This document shows positions 27,119 to 36,558 of a stretch of DNA of 64,000 nt, piece after piece; the first letter of the stretch is position 1; each line of letters starts with the position of its first letter. Position numbers and translations under genes: made by a program. The notes under the pieces were generated by a model that worked only from the letters and a program-made list of their open reading frames with translations, searched no databases and was not told where the DNA came from. The stretch comes from PALSA-1316 sp964499365. Lineage in GTDB: Bacteria > Nitrospirota > Thermodesulfovibrionia > Thermodesulfovibrionales > UBA6898. The stretch is taken from positions 1 to 64,000 of the forward strand of contig CAZCKU010000011.1 of NCBI GenBank assembly GCA_964499365.1, given 5' to 3'.

Positions 27119-28369
27119 CTAAGGCTGGAGCCGGGCCTGTATTTCTTCAGACGAGACCTCAGGGCAGATTGACCGTATCAGCATTTCGTTGAGGTGATAC
27201 ACCTTCATCGCTGACGATATCTCCTCCACGCCGTACTGCAGTCCCATAGAGCAGGTCTGGCAGGGGGTGACGATCGCCGAGGCCCCGGTCGTCCCGGCCT
27301 CGCGGATCCTTGCTCCTGCCATGCTGTGCTGCATCCCGGGGTTCATCAGCTTGAGGCCTCCTCCCATGCCGCAGCACGATGAAAAGGCCCGGTGCCTGGG
27401 CATTTCTGCGAGGGTCAGGCCCGGTATCGCCCCAAGAATCCGGCGCGGTTCGTCGTAAATCTGATTGTGGCGGCCGAGGTGGCAGGGGTCGTGATAGGTC
27501 ACGGTGAGGGGCACTTCATGCTTCGGGCGCAGCCTCCCGTCCCGTATCAGCAGGTCGATAAGCTGGGTAAGGTGCAGGACCCTTTTTGAACCCGGCCAGA
27601 CCCTGGCGTAATCGGAATGCAGCCCCTTGAAGCAGCCGGCGCAGGAAACGACGATGTCCGTAATCCCTTTCCCTGCGAAGAGGTCGACCCTTTTTTGCGC
27701 CTCTGCGCTGAAATCAGGGTCACCCATGCGCCGCAGCTTGCCGATACAGCAGGGCTCCTCATCTCCCAGGATCGAGAATGCAATGCCGGCCTCCTGCAGC
27801 AGTCGTGCGGTCTGAACAGCCACTGACTGCATGACCGGATCGAAGCTTGCCGTGCACCCGGCAAAATAGAGGAGCGGTGAAGGCTGCTCCCGCCAGAGAG
27901 GGACCGGTGCCCTGAGGAGCCCGGCCTCCCATGCCCTCTTTGCCCAGAGACCGCGGTCTGCCTGCGGTTTGCCAAAGGCATTGTTCGACTCCTTGATCGT
28001 CGTCAGCTGCTTTATCTGTCCCTCAGGCTGGGGGATACCGGCACCCACCAGGGACTGGCGGGCCTGTTCCCACAGTTCGTGCGTGTTGATGCGCACGGGG
28101 CAGACGACATGGCACTGGCCGCAGGCAGAACACTTGTAGAGACCCTGCAGAAATTCCTGCAGTTCCGCATCGGGCAGTCCACCGTGTATCAGACGCTTCA
28201 GGAGCGCCAGTTTGCCGCGGGCAGATATGCATTCCCGCCTGTCCTGGGAAAATACAGGGCACCAGACCTGGCACTCCCCGCACCTGGCGCAGGCCTCAAG
28301 CTCGATCAGTTGTCTGCGCGTTAAGCGCCGGGCGATTTCGGCGCCCGGTGTTTCTTCAGGTCGGGCCAA
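27119..28369 (-). CDS. DsrK/HdrD-like iron-sulfur protein with two CCG domains
   Basis: This 416-residue cytoplasmic redox protein has two 4Fe-4S motifs (CARCGECQVWCPV near residue 28, CSACGQCHVVCPV near residue 80) and two cysteine-rich CCG domains. In these, CCIGKLRRMGDP and SCAGC belong to the first, and SSCCGMGGG plus TPCQTCSMGL to the second. In HdrD, DsrK and related enzymes such domains hold the unusual 4Fe-4S catalytic centre for disulfide or persulfide chemistry. It overlaps the upstream membrane cytochrome gene by 49 bp. The pair resembles DsrMK/HmeCD and probably exchanges electrons with the quinone pool. No dsrAB, qmo or hdrABC genes occur in this window. Confidence 0.87.
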   Translation of the reverse strand: MARPEETPGAEIARRLTRRQLIELEACARCGECQVWCPVFSQDRRECISARGKLALLKRLIHGGLPDAELQEFLQGLYKCSACGQCHVVCPVRINTHELWEQARQSLVGAGIPQPEGQIKQLTTIKESNNAFGKPQADRGLWAKRAWEAGLLRAPVPLWREQPSPLLYFAGCTASFDPVMQSVAVQTARLLQEAGIAFSILGDEEPCCIGKLRRMGDPDFSAEAQKRVDLFAGKGITDIVVSCAGCFKGLHSDYARVWPGSKRVLHLTQLIDLLIRDGRLRPKHEVPLTVTYHDPCHLGRHNQIYDEPRRILGAIPGLTLAEMPRHRAFSSCCGMGGGLKLMNPGMQHSMAGARIREAGTTGASAIVTPCQTCSMGLQYGVEEISSAMKVYHLNEMLIRSICPEVSSEEIQARLQP

Positions 28370-29139
28370 TAGATATCCTCCCTTTCATGTTCCCCGAGGG
28401 CGTTCATCGCGATTATGGCCGGGGCAAGGAGACTGTGCATCAGTTTGCTGTGCGGCAGATACAACATCAGGCCGACGACGCTGAACGAGTGCAGGCTCCA
28501 GAGGGCGGTGAGCCACGGCCCGAGCTGCACGGCCGGGTATGGGCCGGGGGAGACAAAGAGCCGGGCGAAGAACGAGTACCGGGCCAGACTCTGGGGGACC
28601 AACGTCAGCCGCAGGGCCTCCAGGGCAAAGCCTGACACGGTTAGCCAGAGCAGCACCAGCAGCAGGACGATATCGTCCTGGCTGTTGTCCTGCTGAACGG
28701 AGCGGAAGAAGAGCCTTCTGATCAGTGCTGCAAGCAGTCCGGCAAGGAGTGCAACCCCGGAGGCGTCCCCCCAGACCTTTGTGAAAAGATATCCATCGCC
28801 CTGCAGGAAGAAGTATGCCACCCGCCAGTGAATCCCCGCGTATACCAGCGCCCTCAACAGAAAGGTGACGAGTGAAAGGAAGAGTAGCCCGGCAAAGCCG
28901 TAGAAGATCAGCATATGCACCAGCCAGCGGAGAGGAGACAGGCCGAACAACTGGCGCTGCAGCAGGACCTCGGCACACCATATCTTCACAACCCGCAACC
29001 GGTTTCCTGCAGCGGCAGCAGGGTCAGCAGTCCCGCGGTTCCAGCTGCGCCATTTGCGGATGAAGGAATAATCCATCGAGAGATGGGCGATGATAGCCGC
29101 GATCCAGAACAAAAGCCAGGGCTTCGGATAATCGACCAT
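28321..29139 (-). CDS. DsrM/NarI-like membrane cytochrome b subunit
   Basis: This 272-residue membrane protein has about five helices and resembles the nitrate reductase gamma family. Histidines in RWLVHMLIFYGF and LWSLHSFSVVGLMLYLPHSKLMHSL are the probable haem b ligands. It is encoded immediately before, and overlapping, the CCG-domain protein, the arrangement of DsrM with DsrK. Together they would pass electrons between menaquinone and a cytoplasmic thiol or disulfide partner. Confidence 0.85.
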   Translation of the reverse strand: MVDYPKPWLLFWIAAIIAHLSMDYSFIRKWRSWNRGTADPAAAAGNRLRVVKIWCAEVLLQRQLFGLSPLRWLVHMLIFYGFAGLLFLSLVTFLLRALVYAGIHWRVAYFFLQGDGYLFTKVWGDASGVALLAGLLAALIRRLFFRSVQQDNSQDDIVLLLVLLWLTVSGFALEALRLTLVPQSLARYSFFARLFVSPGPYPAVQLGPWLTALWSLHSFSVVGLMLYLPHSKLMHSLLAPAIIAMNALGEHEREDIYWPDLKKHRAPKSPGA

Positions 29140-29463
29140 CAGTTACCTCTGTCCGCCGCTGCGGTGCCGTCCGGTGCGCCTCATGATTTATTCTAACAGA
29201 ATTGTTGTTCATGCAGGTTCTGCGCTGCTCTCCTTTTGCGGCAGGGAGTGGTCAGGCCGACACCGTGACTAAATATGTTGCGATCAATCAGCAAATATGC
29301 TAAGTATGATTAGAGGCCAGCGGATGATTATGGAGCGGACAGCGGCGGCCAACGGAAGGTTTTCTGCCGCAGATGAGGACTGTTCCGGAATACTGCAGGG
29401 TAGTCACAAGCTCATCGCACTGCATCATCTTCGCGGTTACTACAGAGAACAGACAGGAGCCGT
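29140..29463. other. Intergenic region upstream of the membrane sensor kinase
   Basis: 324 bp between the leftward DsrM-like gene and the rightward kinase. The only clear signal is CAGGAG just before the GTG at 29464. I see no gene, obvious promoter or strong repeat in it. Confidence 0.4.
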
Positions 29464-31995
29464 GTGCTGGATACCGTACGAGAGGATGAACCGCTTCTTC
29501 ATCGCCAATATTTCATACCGCTTTTTCTTGCCCTCCTCGCTGCAGGGCTTGCCGGCAATTACTTTCGATACGAGATCTTCTTTAATATAGAGTTGATCTT
29601 CGGCAGCATTGCCGCGATGCTGGCGCTGCAGCTCTTTGGCCTGCAATGGGGCGTGGTAGCTGCCGCCGTTATCAGCTGCAGTACCTATCTGATCTGGAAC
29701 CATCCCTATGCGATTGTGATCATGACGGCGGAGGTCGCCGTGGTCGGGCTGCTGAGGGCGCGTCGCGGGATGGGGCTTGTCCAGGCTGACGCGCTCTATT
29801 GGGTATTCGTCGGGATCCCGCTCGTCATCCTGTTCTACTACGGGGCGATGCAGCTGCCGTTCCATATTGCCGCGGTGACGATGATGAAGCAGTCTGTGAA
29901 CGGTATTGCAAACACGCTGGCTGCCCGGCTGATATTCATGTCCGCATGGTCCGGGGGGAAGAAGGAGCGGGTCTCACTCCGCGAACTGATTTTTTCCCTG
30001 CTGGCGCTGTTTGCGCTTGTGCCGTCGCTGCTGCTGCTCTCGCTCCAGAGTCGCGCTGATCTCAGGAGGACCGAAACAGCTGTTTACACGGCGCTCCGGC
30101 TTGATTTGCAGCGAACGATACCGCTGATCGAAAACTGGCTGCAAGGGCGTCTGGCCATTGTGGAGCACCTGGCCTGGATGCCCTCCATCCATCCGTTACC
30201 GCTGATGCAGCTCGAGCTGGAGCACGTAAGAGGGGCCAATCCCGATTTCCTGCGTATGGGTCTCCTGGACAGTTCGGCGACGATCATCGCCTATTCTCCG
30301 GTCCTCGATGAGCTCGGACAGAAGAACATCGGGAAGAACTTTGCAGACCGGCCCTTCATTCCGGTGCTGAAGCAAACGCTCAAGCCTATGCTCTCGGAGG
30401 TCGTGATGGGCAGGATCGGTACGCCCAAGCCGATGGTGACGGCACTTGCTCCGGTGGTTAAACAGGGGGCCTATGCCGGTTATGTGACCGGCATCCTGGA
30501 CTTTGAGAAGGTGCGTCAGATGATCGCTACCAATATGAAGAGCGCTTCGCTGCCGGGTGTGCAGTTCATTCTGCTGGACCGGAACCGCAAGGTGATTGTG
30601 AGCAGCCATACCGAACTGAAGACGCTTGAACCGTTTCTGCGTGCCGGGGGAGAACTGGTCGATCAGGGAGAAGGGATCTCCCAGTGGATACCCCGGGGCG
30701 CAAAGAATGTGTCTGTTTCGAACCGCTGGAAAGAGGCCCTGTATGTTGCTGAAAGCAGGATTGGCGGGCAGTCGGCGTGGACACTTATCCTGGAACAGCC
30801 GATGGCGCCTTTCCAGAAGCAGCTCTACGAGCGTTATGCGGTCCAGCTTTCCTGGGTTTTTCTCATCCTGCTTGCTGCGATTTCGATAGCCGAGATGGCG
30901 AGCCGCGGCTTTGTGCGGTCTCTGTCAGAGGTCAACGCGATTTCGACAGATATCCCCTCAAGGATCTCCTCGGGCGCGGAGATCGTCTGGCCGGAAAGCA
31001 CCATTCAGGAGACGAGTGCCCTGATCGGGAATTTCAGGGCAATGTCCCTGACGCTAGCACGGCAGTTCAAAGTGGTCCAGGAGATGAATGCCGAACTGGA
31101 ACGGCGCGTTGATGAGAGGACGCAGAGTCTGAAGGAGAAGACGCTCCAGCTTGAGAGCCTGACGAAGACGCTCGAGCAGCGGGTTGACGATGAGGTGGCG
31201 CTGCGGGTGAAGAATGAGCAGTTCATCATACAGCAGTCTAAGCTGGCGGCCATGGGAGAGATGATCGGGGCGATTGCGCATCAGTGGCGCCAGCCGCTGA
31301 ATGCCCTGGGGCTCATAGTCCAGAACCTCAAGGACGCCCATGCTTATGGCGAACTGGACGGTCAATATCTTGAACAGACGGTGCAGAAGTCGATGGCCCA
31401 GATCCGGCACATGTCGGATACCATCGATGATTTCCGGAATTTCTTCCTGCCTGACAAGGAAAAGACCTCCTTTGACGCCATGCATGCGGTCGGCAACGTT
31501 CTGTCGCTCTTCTCGGCCCAGCTGACGGCGAACAACATCAGCTATCGGCTCACCTGCAGAACGCATGGAAGAGTCTTTGAGAACGTTGCTGAAATAGTCC
31601 CCTGCCCGGAAAAAATGGTTACGGGATATCGGAACGAGTTCGAGCATGTGATCCTGAACCTGGTGAACAATGCCCGTGATTCCATCCTTGAGAAACGGGA
31701 GAGGGATAACGGGCCGGCTGAAGGATTTTTGAGCTTTGATTTTAGTAACCGCGACGGGAAGGTCGTTCTTCAGGTCTGTGACAACGGCGCTGGAATCGAC
31801 CTCCGGATCGTCGACAGGATCTTCGAACCCTATTTCTCGACCAAGACAGCGACGAAGGGGACGGGCATGGGCCTGTATATGTCCAAGGTGATCATCGAGG
31901 ATCATATGGGCGGGACCATTGTCGTGGCTCCGGGAGAGCAGGGCGCGGTCTTCACCGTCGAACTGCCGAAGGCTGACGCGGGGGGACATGCATGA
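29464..31995 (+). CDS. Membrane-bound sensor histidine kinase
   Basis: This 843-residue kinase has an N-terminal block of about six membrane helices (residues 15-160, MASE-like), then another helix. A periplasmic dCache-type sensor region (about 190-455, with DFLRMGLLDSSATIIAYSPV) is followed by a last helix and a coiled coil. HisKA carries the phosphorylated histidine in GEMIGAIAHQWRQPLNAL, and HATPase_c is complete (NLVNNARDSI, DNGAGID, GTGMGLYMSK). The start is GTG after ACAGGAG. It overlaps the following receiver gene by 4 bp, so they form a two-component pair. The ligand is unknown. Confidence 0.9.
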   Translation: MLDTVREDEPLLHRQYFIPLFLALLAAGLAGNYFRYEIFFNIELIFGSIAAMLALQLFGLQWGVVAAAVISCSTYLIWNHPYAIVIMTAEVAVVGLLRARRGMGLVQADALYWVFVGIPLVILFYYGAMQLPFHIAAVTMMKQSVNGIANTLAARLIFMSAWSGGKKERVSLRELIFSLLALFALVPSLLLLSLQSRADLRRTETAVYTALRLDLQRTIPLIENWLQGRLAIVEHLAWMPSIHPLPLMQLELEHVRGANPDFLRMGLLDSSATIIAYSPVLDELGQKNIGKNFADRPFIPVLKQTLKPMLSEVVMGRIGTPKPMVTALAPVVKQGAYAGYVTGILDFEKVRQMIATNMKSASLPGVQFILLDRNRKVIVSSHTELKTLEPFLRAGGELVDQGEGISQWIPRGAKNVSVSNRWKEALYVAESRIGGQSAWTLILEQPMAPFQKQLYERYAVQLSWVFLILLAAISIAEMASRGFVRSLSEVNAISTDIPSRISSGAEIVWPESTIQETSALIGNFRAMSLTLARQFKVVQEMNAELERRVDERTQSLKEKTLQLESLTKTLEQRVDDEVALRVKNEQFIIQQSKLAAMGEMIGAIAHQWRQPLNALGLIVQNLKDAHAYGELDGQYLEQTVQKSMAQIRHMSDTIDDFRNFFLPDKEKTSFDAMHAVGNVLSLFSAQLTANNISYRLTCRTHGRVFENVAEIVPCPEKMVTGYRNEFEHVILNLVNNARDSILEKRERDNGPAEGFLSFDFSNRDGKVVLQVCDNGAGIDLRIVDRIFEPYFSTKTATKGTGMGLYMSKVIIEDHMGGTIVVAPGEQGAVFTVELPKADAGGHA

Positions 31996-32987
31996 ACAGT
32001 CCGGAACGGTTCGACATCTCGGTGCTGTATGTTGAGGACGAAGAGTTGGCCCGCGAGGAAGCTGCGCGGATTCTGCAGCGTCGTGTGCGGGCCGTATTTA
32101 CGGCAAAGAACGGCAGTGAGGGGCTTGCACTGTTCCGGCAGCATTCCCCCGACCTGGTCGTGACCGATATCCGGATGCCGGTCATGGACGGCCTCAGGAT
32201 GTCGCGGACGATCCGGGAGGAGAGCAGGGAGGTGCTGATCATCGTGACAACGGCCCACAGTGACTCCCGGTACCTTTTGGAGGCTATCGATATCGGCGTT
32301 GACCAGTACGTTGTCAAACCCGTGAGCGTCGAAAAGCTTGCCGGAGCTGTCAGTAAATGCGCCGGGATTATCGAGAGCCGTCATATGGAAAGGCGGTTGC
32401 ATGAGAGCGAGATCCGGTTCCGTGCGGTCTTCGAAAACTCGGTCGATGCCCTCGGCATCTCGGAGCAGGGCAGCCATGTCTTTGTCAATCCCTCATACCT
32501 GAAGCTGTTCGGATACGACACGAACGACGATCTGGCCGGCACCCCGATACTCGATCTTATCGCACCCTGCGAACGCGCGGTGATTCTTGACCGTATTCAA
32601 CGGCGGGCGCGGGGAGAGGCCGTTCCCTCAAGCTACGAAACGCGGGGACTGAGAAAGAGCGGGGAAGAGTTTATCATGGACGTCCACGCATCCACCTATG
32701 ACCTGTCGGGCGCGACCTATACGCTCGTCATCCTGAGGGACATCAGCGGGAGGAAACAGGTCGAGCAGGAACGGGAAAAACTGATTGCGGATCTTCAGCA
32801 TGCACTTGCCGAGATCAGGACCCTGCAGGGCATATTGCCGATCTGCTCATACTGCAAAAAAATACGGGACGACAAGGGAGCATGGACGCAGATGGAAATC
32901 TATATCAGCAACCGCACCGACGCCCAGTTCAGCCACGGCATCTGCAGCGAATGTGCAAAAAAAGAATTTCCGGATATCTTCCCCTAG
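31992..32987 (+). CDS. Receiver-PAS protein with C-terminal CKKIRDD cysteine motif
   Basis: This 331-residue protein starts with a receiver domain (phosphorylated Asp59 in VVTDIRMPVMDG, lysine in YVVKPV). A PAS domain (about residues 140-255) and a coiled coil follow. The short C-terminal module LPICSYCKKIRDDKGAW ends with HGICSECAKKEF. That module, with paired CxxC motifs, recurs at the ends of many bacterial signalling proteins and probably binds zinc. No DNA-binding or cyclase domain is present, so output is likely through protein contacts. It is the partner of the kinase just upstream. Confidence 0.85.
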   Translation: MNSPERFDISVLYVEDEELAREEAARILQRRVRAVFTAKNGSEGLALFRQHSPDLVVTDIRMPVMDGLRMSRTIREESREVLIIVTTAHSDSRYLLEAIDIGVDQYVVKPVSVEKLAGAVSKCAGIIESRHMERRLHESEIRFRAVFENSVDALGISEQGSHVFVNPSYLKLFGYDTNDDLAGTPILDLIAPCERAVILDRIQRRARGEAVPSSYETRGLRKSGEEFIMDVHASTYDLSGATYTLVILRDISGRKQVEQEREKLIADLQHALAEIRTLQGILPICSYCKKIRDDKGAWTQMEIYISNRTDAQFSHGICSECAKKEFPDIFP

Positions 32988-33109
32988 CCTCGACATCGGG
33001 CGGGGACTGTTTCTCCGCAAGGGACATGGCAGAATACTTTCACCTGCCGGACTTCATGCCTGCACTATGCGTTCTCTTGATCGCAGCGGCCTTCCTGATG
33101 CAACATTCT

Positions 33110-34285
33110 CTAAACCCTGACCAGGAAGCCGTCCCGGATGAGTTTGGCGACAGCCATGGCCGCCCTCGTGAAAGAGAGACCCGAGGCCAGATGCATTTCG
33201 TCCAGACAGAGCGCACCGCCGTGTACAACCGACGCGATGATGTGCATATCGCCTTCTTCCGGGGCAGTCTTCGTCTGCAGTATAAACCTTTCTTCCTTTC
33301 CGGGCATAAACGCCTGAAGGGCGTTCTTTTCATCGATCAGCCTGCTGGTCTCCATCAGGGCAAACGTTATCGGCATATTGATGCTGCCCTGGGGGATCTC
33401 CCGTGAGAAAAAGTGAAATCCCCCCTCCTTCAGGCAGAGGAGCTCAACCAGGGCGTCCTCGCCGGTCAGAGGGCCGAACGAGGCGTCCCTGAGCAGGCCG
33501 CTGCCGAACGAGACGACACCGGTGGCCCCCGGGGTTGCGATATGCAGTATCCCCTCCTTCCGCGACTGTTCGAACAGCTGGAGTATGTCGGTGAGAGGGA
33601 GTTCGTCGAGGTGTCCGCTCAGTTTTTCGTCCGACAGTTTCAGTTTCATGAGGGTGGCATCCATTCGTGAGGTGAAGATGTTCATGACCACGTCGAGGAA
33701 CATGCGAATCGTTTCCCTGTCTTGCGGAAGGATGTTGCTGAACTCAATGCCGAGGATCCGCGATTCACCCTCGCTCCGCGTCTTCCTTATCACGCAGTCG
33801 AGGACTATGGCCTTTTCGAGGATGGTGAAGGAGATTTTATAGGTGTGCTCGCGCAGCAATCCACTGATTGCGGTATCCGGCACCCTCAATCCGCAGCCTC
33901 CCTCGCTGAGGTCGATAACAGAGGCGTTTTCAACAACCATGCCGTCTGCATCGGCCAGGACGGCCGGTAAATCCGTCCTGATCCGGCTGAAGCGTCTGAT
34001 CTTTATCTGCTCGATGGCTGCAGGGTATTTCAGAAACATGATCGGAAACGGGTGAAACTGTATTGATAATATCTCGGTTTCAAAACCATAGGCAGTCCCG
34101 TCCCTGATAAACCTGATCGTGCAGCGGTCATGGCTCTGCAGCGCCGCCGGTCTGCCCCTGGAGTAGACCACCCGTGCGGTGAGGTAGAGCCCTTTTTCCC
34201 ATCCGGTGAGGTGGGTCGAGAGGTGCTCCCTGCTCTGTATTTCGATCGAGACAGGGGTCCCGACTTCAAAGATATCTTCAGTCAT
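33110..34285 (-). CDS. PilZ-domain c-di-GMP effector with DUF4388
   Basis: This 391-residue cytoplasmic protein begins with a YcgR-N-like flagellar-brake domain (about 1-90). A PilZ domain follows, whose c-di-GMP motif RRFSRIRTD (RxxxR) precedes DLSEGGCGLRV (D/NxSxxG). The C-terminal half has DUF4388 (LSGHLDELPLTDILQLFEQSRKEGIL), often found in gliding and social-motility regulators. The ATG at 34285 follows AGGAATACGG; a TTG six codons upstream is less likely. It is divergent from a diguanylate cyclase gene 208 bp away, which may supply its ligand. Confidence 0.88.
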   Translation of the reverse strand: MTEDIFEVGTPVSIEIQSREHLSTHLTGWEKGLYLTARVVYSRGRPAALQSHDRCTIRFIRDGTAYGFETEILSIQFHPFPIMFLKYPAAIEQIKIRRFSRIRTDLPAVLADADGMVVENASVIDLSEGGCGLRVPDTAISGLLREHTYKISFTILEKAIVLDCVIRKTRSEGESRILGIEFSNILPQDRETIRMFLDVVMNIFTSRMDATLMKLKLSDEKLSGHLDELPLTDILQLFEQSRKEGILHIATPGATGVVSFGSGLLRDASFGPLTGEDALVELLCLKEGGFHFFSREIPQGSINMPITFALMETSRLIDEKNALQAFMPGKEERFILQTKTAPEEGDMHIIASVVHGGALCLDEMHLASGLSFTRAAMAVAKLIRDGFLVRV

Positions 34286-34409
34286 TCCGTATTCCTGACT
34301 CAATTATCCGCCGGGAACCGGCAACTGTCAATCTGATATGCAAGGGTTCCTGCAAAGCAGGCCGCCTCTTTTCAAGTCGAAAAATAAAGAATCAGCAGCT
34401 AAATCCACG

Positions 34410-34423
34410 GTTGATATATCAAC
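34410..34423. promoter_or_regulatory. Palindrome GTTGATATATCAAC
   Basis: A perfect 14-bp palindrome lies 20 bases upstream of the -35 box of the GGDEF gene, in the region shared with the divergent PilZ gene. It has the size and place of an operator for a dimeric regulator. The regulator is not identified. Confidence 0.4.
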
Positions 34424-34442
34424 TGTTGGCTCAAAGTTCACA

Positions 34443-34470
34443 TTGACCACTCATGCAATTTGTCTATAAT
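34443..34470 (+). promoter_or_regulatory. Sigma70-type promoter for the GGDEF gene
   Basis: TTGACC at 34443-34448 and TATAAT at 34465-34470 are separated by 16 bases, and the gene's GGGAGG and ATG follow 24 bases later. The match to the housekeeping consensus is very good. Confidence 0.7.
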
Positions 34471-34493
34471 GAAAGTAGACGTCGGGAGGTTAT

Positions 34494-35351
34494 ATGGAAA
34501 ATGCAGAAGCCTTAAACAGGGTTCTTAAGCAACTCTCCAGTGACGTGAGATTATTCATCGAACTGTCACTCAGGGAGACAGACGAATCGTGGGACGAGTG
34601 GCTCAGCCTGGCGGCAAAAGGGGCAGCAGTCAAGTGCTGGGAAGAGAAGAAATGTCTGAATGCGGATTGTCCTGCCTTTATGAACAGCAATGCGCGGTGC
34701 TGGCTGATTGCGGGAACCATGTGCGGCGGCAAGGTGAGGGGAGAGTTTGCACTGAAGTACAAGAGCTGTACACAGTGCGAGGTGTATCAGTCAGCTGTCT
34801 TCGGGGACCCGGTTGAAGAGATATATGAACACCTGCTGACACTTGTCCACAGCTTCAGACATACGCAGGACAAGCTGAGGAACCTTGCTACCAGAGATCC
34901 TCTGACCGGGCTGCACAACAGGAATTATTTTAACGAGATCATAATGAACGAGGTGGCAAGGACGAAGCGCTACGGCAATGCCTTTTCGATCGTCCTGCTG
35001 GATATCGACAATTTCAAGTGGGTCAATGACAATTACGGCCACGTATTTGGAGACAAGTTGCTCAGAGACTGTGCTGCCATCATGACCGAGGCGCTCAGGG
35101 CCTCTGACATTATCGTCAGGTATGGAGGTGACGAGTTCCTTGTCATTATTCCGGAACATGACAGCACCGTGTGTCAGGAGATCATTGACAGGATCAGAAG
35201 CAGGATTGACAGCTGGAACCTCGCGTACTCCAGCGCTGATTACTCTTTATCGGTCAGCGCCGGCTGCGCCAATTTCCTTCCCGGCAGGGAGATCATGTCT
35301 GTCCTGAAAGAGGCAGACACCAGGATGTATGCAAACAAGGGAAGACGGTAG
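34494..35351 (+). CDS. Diguanylate cyclase with N-terminal cysteine cluster
   Basis: This 285-residue GGDEF protein has an intact active site, GGDEF at residues 211-215, and an inhibitory RxxD site (Arg202, Asp205) at the canonical five-residue distance. It should make c-di-GMP. The N-terminal 100 residues hold seven cysteines (48, 54, 59, 69, 77, 92, 95) arranged CWEEKKC, DCPAF, CW, MCGG and CTQC, like the two-CW domains that bind metal or an Fe-S cluster. Activity is thus probably tied to metal or redox state. A strong promoter lies just upstream, and the PilZ effector gene is divergent. Confidence 0.9.
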   Translation: MENAEALNRVLKQLSSDVRLFIELSLRETDESWDEWLSLAAKGAAVKCWEEKKCLNADCPAFMNSNARCWLIAGTMCGGKVRGEFALKYKSCTQCEVYQSAVFGDPVEEIYEHLLTLVHSFRHTQDKLRNLATRDPLTGLHNRNYFNEIIMNEVARTKRYGNAFSIVLLDIDNFKWVNDNYGHVFGDKLLRDCAAIMTEALRASDIIVRYGGDEFLVIIPEHDSTVCQEIIDRIRSRIDSWNLAYSSADYSLSVSAGCANFLPGREIMSVLKEADTRMYANKGRR

Positions 35352-35681
35352 TGTTTATTCAGTGAAAGCAGGCCGTATTCGCCACTGCCTTCTAACCCAT
35401 GAACCATTCAGCGCGGTCGAAATGACTTCATTGCCTGTCCCCGTCATTTGGTTCCTTTCGCCCGTCGCAGAGTTATAACCCGCCAATTCCGATATTCCCG
35501 ATGATCAGCGCACCATTGGTAACCGTAAGCCTCCCGATGCCGGTCTGTCCTCCGGTCGTGTTGTTCCGGAAGTCGCAGTAAAATCCATGATGAATTGATG
35601 CAAGCCTGTTCCTGATGCTGACAAGGCAAATCCTGAGAAGGGCGGAGGGCCGAGGTCCGGAGCGGTCCGGCTGTGACACGG
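35352..35681. other. Intergenic region with a possible coding remnant
   Basis: 330 bp without a supported gene. On the minus strand a short frame (35473-35679) ends with GQTGIGRLTVTNGALIIGN, which resembles beta-helix repeat ends of autotransporter-like proteins. This could be a remnant, but there is no start, partner or full domain, so it is not called a gene. Confidence 0.3.
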
Positions 35682-36425
35682 TTACGATACGACCTGGCAG
35701 GGAATGCCTTCGCCGTCAAAGGCGGTCTTCAATTCCTTCTGTTTCTCCCCGAAGAAGCTGTCTTCCCTGGCCCACTGCAGCCCGTATTTTTTGTAGGTCC
35801 GGTCGGCGTAATGATAGTTCAGTCTGTCGAGGATCACATATGCAACCCTGCCCCTCAGGGCGTCCGGAAGTCCCTCGGCGCCGGGAAGGACCGGGGCCAC
35901 CATCGCAAAGGTCTTTATACCTTCTGCATGAAGTTCTGCCAGCGCCTCGATCCGCGGCTGGATGGGCGGTGCTCCCGGTTCGAAAAGCCTCCTTATGCTG
36001 TCATCCGCCGTGGTGATCGTGAACCCGATCTCGGCAGCGCCCGCCTTCCGAAGCAGGTCGATGTCCCTCAGGACGAGAGGGGACTTTGTCTGGATGGTGA
36101 AAGGCCAGTTATTCTCAATGAGGATCTCCAGACACCTCCTTGTGAGCAGATACCTCTTCTCTATCTGCTGATACGGGTCGCAGACGCCGCTTACCCATAC
36201 CCTCCCTATCTTCTTCCTCTTCACCTCGGCGGCAAGCAGGTCGGGGGCATTTATCTTAACGTCAACGAAGGTCCCCCATGCTTCTGTGTGGCCGGTAAAC
36301 CTCTTCATGAAAATCGCATAGCAGTAGACGCAGGCATGCTGGCAGCCGACGTAAGGGTTTATGGCATAATCGTAGATCTGGGACTTCGACAGGATGCTTT
36401 TCGCCTTTATCTCCGTGATCTTCAT
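35682..36425 (-). CDS. SPL-family radical SAM protein
   Basis: This 247-residue radical SAM protein is of the spore photoproduct lyase-like group (Rv2578c type). The cluster motif is at Cys28, Cys32 and Cys35 (GCQHACVYCYA), followed by WGTFVDVKINAPDLLAAEV and VSGVCDPYQ, a combination typical of this family. These proteins are widely distributed and mostly uncharacterised. True DNA-repair activity is not established for them. It stands alone, in opposite orientation to the following gene. Confidence 0.82.
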   Translation of the reverse strand: MKITEIKAKSILSKSQIYDYAINPYVGCQHACVYCYAIFMKRFTGHTEAWGTFVDVKINAPDLLAAEVKRKKIGRVWVSGVCDPYQQIEKRYLLTRRCLEILIENNWPFTIQTKSPLVLRDIDLLRKAGAAEIGFTITTADDSIRRLFEPGAPPIQPRIEALAELHAEGIKTFAMVAPVLPGAEGLPDALRGRVAYVILDRLNYHYADRTYKKYGLQWAREDSFFGEKQKELKTAFDGEGIPCQVVS

Positions 36426-36558
36426 ATCCTAGACTGTAGCACTGTTCCGCCTTTTGCACAATATTTCTCAGGTGCCCGGGATGATTGCGCCGGGGGATTC
36501 AGCGGATGATATTAATCATGGATAAAGAACGCAATATTTTCTATTATGAAAGAAAGAC

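Noticed and set aside
34410..34423. Palindrome considered as a terminator of the PilZ gene
   Set aside because: It lies upstream of the PilZ gene start, not downstream, and is AT-rich without a T tract.
35473..35679. 68-codon frame with a beta-helix-like end
   Set aside because: No ribosome binding site or full domain; kept only as a possible remnant in the intergenic note.
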